Positions 8,141-16,212 of a stretch of 16,212 bases of DNA are shown in pieces. A program made the translations under genes and the position numbers. The DNA comes from Funneliformis mosseae (lineage: Eukaryota; Glomeromycota; Glomeromycetes; Glomerales; Glomeraceae): the NCBI GenBank assembly GCA_910592005.1, contig CAJVPP010002129.1, forward strand, positions 1 through 16,212, read 5' to 3'. Positions within the stretch are counted from its first letter, which is position 1, and every line of letters starts with the position of its first letter. The notes beneath the pieces were generated by a model that did not search any database, had not been told where the DNA came from, and saw only the letters and a program-made list of their open reading frames with translations.

Positions 8141-11126
8141 ATGGCTTCCATTCGTATGGAATTAGTTCACGATACATTGAATAGAATTAATGCATTAACT
8201 GATTATTACACAGACGTAGACAAACAGTATGAATTTAGACAACAAATAGTTTACGCTGATGAATCTCTCACAAACGAGGAAAAATCTGTGGCAATACGAA
8301 AGTTAATGCAAATATACGACTATGATAAAGTTTTAAATCGAGGAATTAAAAGAATCTGTGAAAATTGCAAGCAAGAATGTTTAGCAATATCATATTGTGA
8401 AAATTGTATTCGAAGTTATTTAATAGCAAAATTTTCAGAATGGACATCTGGTAATAATAAAATTGATAATTTAATAAAGAGATGTCAGATAAAAGCAATT
8501 CAACCTCATAGAATAGTTGAGTGGATACCATATAATAATTTACAAAATATAAAGTATATAAATAAAGGTGAATGCTCTGAAATTTATACAGCAGATTGGA
8601 TTAATGGAAGTTATTACAGATGGGATTCTTTCAGTAAACAATTAATAAGATCAGGAGATCAAATTGTTATTCTCAAAAGATTAGAAAATTTTGAACATGC
8701 TAATAGAAATTGGTTTGAAGAGGTATGTAATTTAAGATATTAGTAATTGATATTTCTTTATAAAGAAAGAAAGAAACTAATTAATTGAATTTCATTTATA
8801 GGCTGAATCTCATTTAATATCAAGCAGTAAATTAGAATCATTCGTTCAATCTTGTGGTTTTACTCAAGGTCCACAAAATATAGATTATTTTCTAGTAATG
8901 GCTTTATTTGAAATAAATTTAAGAAAATTTTTACAACAATATCAGCTTACATGGAAACAAAGAACCACTATACTTTCGAATATAATTCATGCAATTTTAA
9001 ATCTTCAACAAGAAAATTCTATTCATAAAAATTTGCATTCAGGAAATATACTATATTCTAAAAATACTGGTAATTGGCATATTAGTGATTTTGGATTTTG
9101 TGGTCCTGCTGATAAACCATTAGAAAGTATATATGGAAATCTTCCTTATATAGCACCTGAAGTTATTTTTGGAAAAGAATATACATATTCATCAGATATT
9201 TATAGTATTGGTATGCTTATGTGGGAGATTTCATCTGGACAACCACCTTTTGCTGATTATGATTATGATTATAGTTTTGCAATGAATATTATAAATGGAA
9301 TGAGACCAGTAATTGTACCAGAAACTCCATTAAATTATAAAAATTTAATGATTCAATGCTGGGATGCAGATCCATTAAAAAGACCTGACATTTATACCCT
9401 TAATTATAAAATTTATGAAATGCGAAAATCATATTATCAAAATAAAGATGAAAAATATAATATTAATTTAAAAAATACATTATCAATTATACAAACAAAT
9501 AGTTATTCTAATTCTATTAATACATTAGTTAGAAAATTTAGTAAACTTTATAATTTTAAAGATTTACCTGAACCAAGAAATATTATTGAAGGTATTCTAT
9601 CATATTTATTTTTTATATTTGTTATAAATTAAATTAACTTTATTTATTTTAATTTACAGATGAACAAAAAGGTTTTTATTTAGAAATTTTTTAAATATTT
9701 ATATTTAATTTAATATTAATTTATTTTATTTTTAAAAAAAGATTATGATAGCATGCAATATAATTTTAATATTCAAAATAGTAAGTGATATTAGTTTATA
9801 TGCAATTAATAAGAAATTTATTAATCATTTGATTATCTTAAAATTACTAAAGATTATATCAATCAGATGTCAAATATTAGTAAAAATATTATATATATAT
9901 AATATTTATTTTAATTTAATAATTTAAAGCTTTATATAATTAATATTAATAGAAATGAATATTAGCAAATTTAAAAGGAATTCTTTATATCATACTGATG
10001 GTAATAAATCTTTCATTATTATTATGCTTTTTAATAATAATTATAATAAATATTTTGATTTTAATTAAAAAATCAAGATTTAAAATTAAATCAAAAAAAA
10101 ATAAAACTTAATAATGATAAAGGTAATTATTTGTAAAAATTTTTTAATTCTTAGCAAAGTTCAATTTTTTCTAAATTAAATAAAGATTAATATTTAATAA
10201 CTTTAAATATTTTATTTAGAAATTCATATAAATGATAAATTTGAAACATTATATGCAAAAAAATTATTTTAATAATGGTAAGAAAGTGATAAATCTAATT
10301 ACTTTATTATCAAGTTTAATATTTAAATTATTTAAATTTCAATCAGATGATAAAAAAATATATAATAATTCAAATCTTTATTTAAAAGAACAAGATGAAT
10401 TAAAAATTCCTAAAGGTAAAATTAATTAATATAAATTCATTATTATTTTAAAATTAATTTATAATAGAATAATTTCTTCAATATTATTTATTTAGAAATA
10501 TTTACAGATCAGAAGTCTTTAATTGGTAATTCAAATAGATTATATTATTATTTGTTATTTTATTATGTATTTATTTTAAATATAAAGTTATAGAATAATA
10601 ATTTATTAATTTAACTATAATATTATTAATTATACATTTAATTTATAGAAGATATATCTAATATAATTTATATTGATGGTAATAATTAATTTCTTATTCT
10701 ATTATCAAAATAACCATTTTTATCTATTAATGATTTTTTTATTAGAAAATAAATATTCAAGTTTTATACATAATGGTAATTATTTAAATATAATTAAAAA
10801 TTTTTAAATAAATTATTTTATTGTTTTAAAAATCATAATTATTTATTAATTATTATAAAAGAGTTTTAGGATTTACAATATATAATAAAGTAATTGTCTA
10901 ATTTTTTTATATATTATAGATAATAATCCAAAGATATATGGTATATAATTTAATTATAAGTTTTTTTAGATAATTAATATTATATTGAGATTAATATATT
11001 TCCATTTTGTAGATATAGATGAATATAATGGTATGAAATTTTAGTATTTTAGTTATATTAATAAAATTTTATGAATACTTTACAGTAAAAAAGGAGAAAT
11101 CTGTTAAAAAATTATTTATGAGTTAA
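8141..11126 (+). CDS. Predicted pseudokinase with micro-exon tail (copy B)
   Basis: Proposed exons: 8141-8722, 8802-9591, then 9660-9671, 9742-9780, 9853-9879, 9953-10000, 10078-10122, 10220-10277, 10347-10415, 10496-10525, 10649-10678, 10746-10775, 10920-10940, 11013-11030 and 11086-11126. About 612 residues, if a one-base excess in the A7 run of exon 10220-10277 is ignored. Residues 73-89 are a Cys cluster (C73, C76, C80, C86, C89). The kinase domain spans about 125-390: glycine loop N-K-G-E-C-S-E-I-Y (degenerate), Lys179, H269-K270-N271 in place of His-Arg-Asp, N276, D290-F-G, A312-P-E and S-D-I-Y-S-I-G. The missing catalytic Asp predicts a kinase-fold protein unable to transfer phosphate in the usual way. 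Reading through at 9671 instead of splicing gives an early stop at 9694. The kinase part is confident; the tail is a model from splice motifs and phase. Confidence 0.75.
8723..8801 (+). other. Intron 1 of copy B
   Basis: Donor GAAGAG|GTATGT and acceptor TTTATAG|GCTGAA bound a 79-nt phase-0 intron. Without splicing the frame closes at 8743. With splicing it joins N-W-F-E-E to A-E-S-H-L, the alpha-C region, and continues in one frame through the kinase domain. Copy A has the same acceptor sequence. Confidence 0.85.
9592..9659 (+). other. Intron 2 of copy B, entry to the micro-exon tail
   Basis: Donor GAAG|GTATTC and acceptor AATTTACAG|ATGAAC bound 68 nt, phase 1. It follows the L-P-E-P motif typical of the end of these kinases. 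Splicing replaces a hydrophobic read-through (ending at 9632) with an acidic D-E-Q-K continuation. Confidence 0.65.
9660..11126 (+). other. Array of about 13 short phase-1 exons
   Basis: Exon lengths are 12, 39, 27, 48, 45, 58, 69, 30, 30, 30, 21 and 18 nt, plus a terminal 41 nt ending in TAA. All but the 58-nt exon are open and a multiple of three with phase-1 boundaries. Most donors are G|GTAAT, G|GTAAA or similar, and most exons begin with A, so the split codon is usually GAT or GAA. Introns are 55-97 nt except for 123 nt (10526-10648) and 144 nt (10776-10919), which could hide decayed exons. The encoded tail is polar, rich in N, K, D, I and Y, and probably disordered. Acceptor choices were made by eye, so individual boundaries may be wrong, but the overall phase regularity is hard to get by chance. 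Confidence 0.6.
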
Positions 11127-11267
11127 TATTTTAATATAAAAATTTATTTCTCTTCTACTGCAAAGTTTCATATTATGAATATTTTGCATTTAATATGATT
11201 TTCTAACAAATAATTATATTTGAATATCGACTATTTTATTTAATATAAAATTTGTTAAAAAAAACAG

Positions 11268-12853
11268 AAGAAAATTATATTCAGCCTACAATTAATATTT
11301 GTAAAGGTAATAATAAATCAAATATTTGTTGTATCTCAACTTCGGAGTTTATTTCAACAAAAGCAACCATTTCTCTCGGAATTTCTGCTACTACTTTTAT
11401 CGAAATTGAGAAGTTGCAGGACTTACTCATTAACCGAAAGGATGATATTGATGATTTACTAAAATCGCAGCCTGTATATGCCATAGGTATTGATTTTCTA
11501 AACGATTCTATCAGACCATGTATTTCTTGCTGGGTTGTCAAACCATTAGACATTTCAATCTTGGAATGTCTTGAAGACATGTTTGAGAATCAGTTTGATG
11601 TTATATACCAAATATCAGTTCCTTTTAAAAACAATAGTGATCTGAATTTAAGTGAACCATCAAGTAGTCGTGACATTGCTGATAATTGTAATTCAACTGA
11701 TTCTTTTTCAATTGATGATGAATATTCGAAAAAAGAGCAAACAAATAGAAAAGAAGAGAAAGAAGAGAAAGATAGTGAATATAATGATAATGGAAGTAGT
11801 AGTTATAATAATAGTTGTGATGGTGATAGAGGCGGTAATAATAATAGAAGTGGTAATGATAGTAGTAATGGTAGTAATTATAGCAATGGAAATAGTAATG
11901 GTGATAATAATATCAATGGCAATGCTGGCGGTGGCGGTGATGGTGGTGGTGGTGGTGGTGGTGATGGAAATGAAAAATACGAAACAGATAATTATATAGA
12001 TATATCTTCCGAAGGAAGTGTTTATAATTCTGTAGATCCAAAACTCTTTCAAAAATTTACCATCTCTGCTCGTCTCCGGGCTAAAATTTCTCCCCCTAAC
12101 CTTGAGTATGAGATTGATGTATATCTTTGCAAAACAGGAAAATTGCTTAGTTCTCTATTACCAAGAATGCGCGGCTGCGGCTATTACCTTGATTCTGTTG
12201 AAGTTTGTGTTTCTCCAATTCCATGCACACCTAATAATACGAATGGTTTATTTATATCAAAAGACACACCATATCCACAACAGTTAAATCGAACCGTTGA
12301 ATTTTCAGATGGTCGTGAAACAAACATTGAGGGACAATTTAGTGGAGAGATTGGATCAGTACCTAAAATCTCAGTGCAGGCAAAAGGTGGTGTAAGACAT
12401 GCAACAAATACTAAATCCATATCAAATGAATGGGTAGTAAGTTATTGTGGTTGTCATACTACTGGGGATTCTTGGTCACATCGATACGTTGCTAATGACA
12501 ATGATGTTTTTCGCAGAACATGTTATGTTCCTGAACGCCATTCCGCTAAGTGGCATATCAAGAAAAATATGAGTGGATTTCGTATTATTATTACTCAAGT
12601 ATTACGCTATAAGATTATCAATTCTTTTAAACTCTTTCCATCAAAACCAAAGTTAATCAAGTGCCCTGTTATTGCCCATGTTCTTGAGATAACTTTTAAC
12701 AAACTTGAAGACTTCAATGCAAACTTTGCAAAATTAGTAAGGCCCGATGAAGAACCTTATTACAATGAAAACGATGTTAATATAGAAATCTCAAATATTC
12801 AGGAATTGGATGGGGAAATCATAATTAACCGGTCATTTGTACCAAGAGATTAA
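11268..12853 (+). CDS. Unrecognised protein with G/N/S/D-rich linker
   Basis: One long frame ends at TAA 12851-12853. The first conserved-looking block is T-T-F-I-E-I-E-K-L-Q-D-L-L, then D-D-I-D-D-L-L and C-I-S-C-W-V-V-K-P-L. A charged stretch (K-E-E-K-E-E-K) and a G/N/S/D linker (about 11780-11970) separate it from a C-terminal block of roughly 270 residues with A-K-G-G-V-R-H-A-T, G-C-H-T-T-G-D-S-W-S-H-R-Y, F-R-R-T-C-Y-V-P and M-S-G-F-R-I-I-I-T. I recall this as a lineage-type family but cannot name a domain or function. No in-frame ATG precedes the first block: an ATT at 11369-11371 sits in a good start context (CAACC before it) and may be a lost ATG. Alternatively the frame is entered by splicing at 11267/11268 (phase 1). 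Composition is clearly less AT-rich than the kinase genes. AATAAA at 12981-12986 may be its poly(A) signal. Confidence 0.7.
11780..11970 (+). repeat. In-frame trinucleotide repeat tract (AAT/AGT/GGT)
   Basis: Imperfect trinucleotide repeats encode Asn, Ser, Gly and Asp runs and end in a (GGT)n microsatellite at about 11926-11967. The period-3 repetition also keeps other frames open across this stretch (plus 11652-11999 and minus 11708-12052); those are shadows, not genes. It is likely a flexible linker with unstable length. Confidence 0.8.
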
Positions 12854-14250
12854 TTGTTATTTAAGTTGTTTAACCTTCATTTCAATGGCTTAAAAATCAT
12901 CAAATTATTTTTTTTTTATCGTTATATATATATCACTTGTATTGTTCAACACTGATTGTCAAATAAGTTTTGTTAATTAAAATAAATCAGTTTGTAATTG
13001 AACGATTCACTTATCTTAATTTACTGCATTGTGTTTTGTATATATGATATTAAATTCATAAAATTCCACAGTCAGGCAATAAGTATTATATACAACTTAT
13101 TTTCAAATTAACTATAAAAGAAATTTAACTAGGCTAGATGTTTTCCACTAAGAATAATTCCTGTATAAGAAAAAGCTTTTCGGCTGGAATTGATATAACT
13201 GTTGAATTTTTCAGCTTGAATATACATAATTATATTTATAACAATACCAAAAATTGAACTTAGATGAAAATTCAACTATAAATTGAGGATTTGTGAATGA
13301 GATTTTAAATTATTAATAGTTTCATCAGATTAAGTATAACAGAGATGCACGTTCTTTTTCTAAATGTGAAAAAAAAAGAAAATGATTTAAGCAAAAAAAA
13401 AAAAGTCCAAGTTCTTACCATCGATCTACAATCGATATTAATAATTACGCTAAAAAGTAATATGCCTTTGCAGTGAATCAGCATTTATTAACTTGATTTC
13501 ATTTGTTAAATTATTTCAATCATCATAAGAAAAAGTTTATTATTTAATCTTTTTATTTTTTTTTAACAGCTCTTTGTCTTAAAGAAATTTTTAACATATC
13601 TAAAATGCCAAGTTGACTTAATGTATAATTTTCGAAAGGTCTTTATCTTTGAATCATCATCATGGTTTATATTAAAATTAATAATATTATGCTTAGCGAA
13701 TTTTTTTTTTATTAATATTAGTTATTTTAGACAAAAACGTCGAGAAAAGTATAAGCCGCCAAGAAGTTTCTTTGCGCAAGACAAATACATGGATTTTAAA
13801 GAAAGTACTTGATATTCTCTGATTATTATTTAATGCTTGTTAGGTTTTTATTTGATAAAAAAAAATGTATATATATTTGTATAATAAATACTTCTGAAAT
13901 TAACTTTTAAAATAGATTGTTATCAAGCGGCATAGAAATGCTATGTAGAACAATACCTTACATGACAAAAATATACGGCATCTTCGGAATTTATTAGTAA
14001 AATATATGAAAAATAAGCATTTTTATGGTATAGTTGTCCTCTTTTTTTTTATATCTATATAATTAATAATATTAAACTTCATTATTTATAAAAGCTAAAT
14101 TGCTATGAAGATTTTTAAATGGATGAATGATATTAATATTATGATTGTAAGGTTATTCCGCAAATAATCATCCTTTATAATCTCATCATCTTGTCCTTAT
14201 TTTAGAAACGTTTCCCAACGTTCTTTATTTATAGGAAGCTGAACTTACAC
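12854..14250. other. Spacer, no supported gene
   Basis: AT-rich with A/T runs and some mixed sequence. A plus-strand open stretch at 13621-13812 has a hydrophobic middle and a K/R-rich end, but no upstream context or recognised motif, so it is not called. AATAAA at 12981-12986 is the probable 3' end signal of the preceding gene. Confidence 0.45.
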
Positions 14251-14307
14251 CTTGGAAACTTAATTATTTAAAAAAATACTAATACTAACACTTAAACTGC
14301 AAATACC

Positions 14308-14622
14308 TTGTAGAACGGTCCGGAACCTTGAAGCCTGGGTTGAAATCGAATCGTAGGTAAGTTCTAAAGGAGAATTTTTTGTTATTATAAAAAAAAAAAC
14401 CAATATTAACTTACCTTTGTAAACCGATCCGGAATCAATAAACATCAGGATCTTGGATCTGAGGAAAGTCCCAATGGAGTGGAATATTTTCTAAAAAAAA
14501 TCTAACACTAAATTTACCTTGTAGGACGTTCCGAATCCTTGAATCCTTGGATTGGAATCGGCTCGGACGTAAGTCCTAATGGAATAATTCGTCATTTATT
14601 TTTTTAAAAAAAAACTAATACC
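14308..14622. repeat. Diverged tandem repeat, three units of about 102-109 bp
   Basis: Units start at 14308, 14417 and 14519. Each begins with TTGTA, has CCG followed by CTTGAA/GGATTG-type sequence and, in units 1 and 3, AATCG..TCG then GTAAGT.CTAA.GGA. Each then has an A/T run, CTAA or similar, and ends in TTACC or TACC. Units 1 and 3 resemble each other most. A weaker partial unit may precede at about 14250-14307. There is no open frame across the units. It could be a minisatellite or a relic of duplicated exon-intron modules. Confidence 0.6.
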
Positions 14623-14774
14623 AGAATTAAGGTTATGGAAGCGAGTGTGTGTGTGTTTTTTTATTTATGGTTCATATAAATGTGTTTTTAAGGAACTTTA
14701 ATGAACTTTAGATTTTATATCAAGGTAAGCATTGTAGATTCTTTTTACCTTGCATGACTAATTTATTTTTTTCG

Positions 14775-14905
14775 CTGATTGGACTAGCCAACAAATTCAA
14801 TATTTGGGAGATTAGCTATTAAAATCGAGTTACGAACATAGTAAATCATATAATCCGTAACGTGATTTTAATATCCTACCTCCCATTTGGTTAGTTCAGT
14901 TACTA
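14775..14905. repeat. Foldback (inverted repeat) element
   Basis: The arms at 14806-14834 and 14856-14884 are complementary at 23 of 29 positions around a 21-nt loop. Outside them, GGACTAGCCAA on the left and TTGGTTAGTTC on the right extend the pairing after a short bulge. This resembles a small MITE, or a hairpin RNA precursor if transcribed. No target duplication was identified. Confidence 0.55.
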
Positions 14906-15049
14906 GATGAGGTTTTAACATATGATTTTGCATATGCTTTGAAAATATTATCAAACCTAATCTAAATCTGGTTAGATCGAGAAGAAAAATGATTGTTCTT
15001 TTTTATCTTACTGATTTAGCTTAGAATGATAAAAAAATCGAGCGATGAA

Positions 15050-15235
15050 TTTCGATGGTTTTTTTTAAAAAATCTTGCGCCCCTTCTTTTTTTAGGATTA
15101 TTTTTAATTTATTTTCATCTTATTTTGATCTTTGGTTCAGTCGCCCCTGAACGCAGAGATCCAACAATACAAATTTTTTTTTTCCGAAAAATTTGGTCTC
15201 CCATTTCTTTCTTTAGGTTATTTAATTAATAACTC
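15050..15235. repeat. Diverged pair of T-rich/CCC repeat units
   Basis: The segment from about 15058 (T8, A6, TCTTGCGCCCC, TTC, T7, AGGATTATTT) is echoed from about 15173 (T-run, CCGAAAAATTTGGTCTCCC, ATTTCTTTC, TTTAGGTTATTT), an offset of about 115 bp. Between them is a perfect 6-bp stem with a 6-nt loop (GTTCAG at 15135-15140, CTGAAC at 15147-15152). The short open frame that crosses it (15026-15229) looks like a by-product of the repeat. Confidence 0.4.
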
Positions 15236-15389
15236 TTTTAATCTTTTTTAGTCGATTTCGTTAGGATAGGAAGCATAGTAAATTTTCTTTTCGATTTTAT
15301 TTTATTTTTTCAAAATTATTTGTGTGAAAGCAAATGAGAATTTGTATTTTGCACACCCTGCACAAAATGCACCCCCTATATTGAGCGGA

Positions 15390-15440
15390 GTTAGGTTAGG
15401 TTAGGGTTAGTATTAGGATTAGGATTATGGTTAGAGGTTA
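15390..15440 (+). repeat. Telomere-like TTAGG/TTAGGG tract
   Basis: Consecutive GTTAGG, GTTAGG, GTTAGGG, then degenerate TTAGTATTAGG, ATTAGG, ATTATGG and TTAG units cover about 50 bp. TTAGGG is the common fungal telomere unit. Here it is short and degenerate and lies inside ordinary sequence, so it is an interstitial relic, or possibly marks a subtelomere. Confidence 0.6.
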
Positions 15441-16125
15441 TTTATCACTACGCATCACACCCTTTTGAGTTTCATTTTTATGGGTATATGCATAAAAAAT
15501 TAAATAATTTAAGCAAAATATTATTATTATTATAAGATTAAATATTTTCAAAATACTTCTATATTCATATTTTTTCTTATATCTCTTTTTGAAGTCTTTA
15601 CAAATAATACCTGATACTTCACAATTCTTTTTCAATAAATAATTGTATCTTTTTTTTCAATTATTATCATTATTTCTTCTTAAATTATCACAATTAATAC
15701 TAAATCTATCATAATTTCTTTTTTAATAAATTTTTCTAAATTATCATTCAGATTCTTTCTGAATCATTACAATCAATAATTAGTTTATTTTGATACTTTC
15801 TTGACCTATCTTTATGATTTTTCTATATTTTTTAGAATATTTTTTATATTGTATATTTTATAATGATAATAATTTTGACAATTATAATAAAGAATTGTTA
15901 TATATTAGAAAATATTAAAAAATATATATTGATTTATCTATATATAAATATAATTAAAACTAATTGTTAATGATACTATTAATGATATTTATTTTTTTTT
16001 ACATTTTCTATGAAAATGAAAATATAATCATCCTTTTTTTGTGATAATAATTGGTTTAAATTTTTATTTTATGAATAATTTTATAAATCATAATTTATTA
16101 AAATATTAAAAAAGTGCTTTTAAAG

Positions 16126-16130
<5 letters not shown>
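15441..16130. other. AT-rich spacer, nothing recognised
   Basis: The stretch contains repeated words such as ATTATCA, TTCTTTCTGAATCATTACAATCAATAAT and AATATATA, without clear periodicity. A minus-strand open stretch at 15438-15635 is K/I/F-rich and has no recognised motif. No RNA gene or transposon end was seen. Confidence 0.4.

Positions 16131-16163
<33 letters not shown>
16131..16163. repeat. T33 homopolymer
   Basis: An unbroken run of 33 T, flanked on both sides by AAAGTGC (about 16111-16117 and 16164-16170). On the minus strand this is an A33 tract, which could be the poly(A) tail of a retroposed sequence lying to the right of the window. Run length is unreliable in assemblies. Confidence 0.6.
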
Positions 16164-16167
<4 letters not shown>

Positions 16168-16212
16168 TGCGGTAGTTCCACATAATCTTTATTATGATAA
16201 AAGTATAATAAT

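Noticed and set aside
8346..8531. Minus-strand frame inside exon 1 of copy B
   Set aside because: Shadow of the kinase coding sequence.
11281..11580. Minus-strand frame opposite the unknown gene
   Set aside because: Shadow; the plus-strand frame is far longer and has a coherent composition.
11652..12052. Plus +1 frame and minus frame over the linker (V/I/M-rich and T/I-rich)
   Set aside because: Produced by the trinucleotide repeats, which leave several frames open.
12102..12420. Two short alternative frames inside the unknown gene
   Set aside because: Shadows of the main frame.
13621..13812. 63-codon frame with a hydrophobic stretch
   Set aside because: No signal-peptide-like start with a clear cleavage region, no homology recalled, and AT-rich surroundings.

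Overview
The window looks like nuclear DNA of an arbuscular mycorrhizal fungus of the Rhizophagus type (Glomeromycotina). The evidence is very high A+T, short spliceosomal introns of about 70-90 nt, and serine/threonine/TKL-like kinase genes with a Cys-rich N-terminus (C-E-N-C ... Y-C-E-x-C), an E-W-I-P-Y motif ahead of the kinase domain, and transposon debris. This is inference from family resemblance and base composition; no search was run.

Layout. Positions 1-76 hold what looks like the terminal inverted repeat of a Tc1/mariner-like element, inserted at a TA in the 3' part of a dead kinase gene (copy A, minus strand, 77-1366). Its closest relative in the window is a kinase gene (copy B, plus strand, from 8141), placed head-to-head about 6.8 kb away. 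The two share roughly 150-180 bp of promoter. Between them lie a deleted hAT transposon (3549-4224), a third kinase pseudogene (copy C, minus strand, 4962-6210), a short run of minus-strand exon-like pieces (6462-6741) and long, very AT-rich spacers.

Copy B is the only kinase with an open frame. It lacks the catalytic Asp (HRD reads H-K-N) and most of the glycine loop, so it should be a pseudokinase. After the kinase domain, 9660-11126 reads as a chain of very short exons, nearly all symmetric phase 1, separated mostly by 55-97 nt introns. Most split a G|A-W codon, so an Asp or Glu sits at nearly every junction. One exon is out of frame by one base at an A7 run. The next open frame (11268-12853) belongs to a family I do not recognise. 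It has no upstream in-frame ATG, and it can be entered by the same phase-1 splicing, so it may be the last exon of a pseudokinase fusion gene or a gene that lost its start.

From 12854 to the end I find no convincing gene. The region holds a diverged tandem repeat of about 105 bp with splice-like motifs, a foldback element, a diverged dispersed-looking repeat, a telomere-like TTAGGG/TTAGG tract and a T33 run. Overall this is a kinase-family birth-and-death region with repeats, in which one inactive-looking kinase has a striking micro-exon tail.
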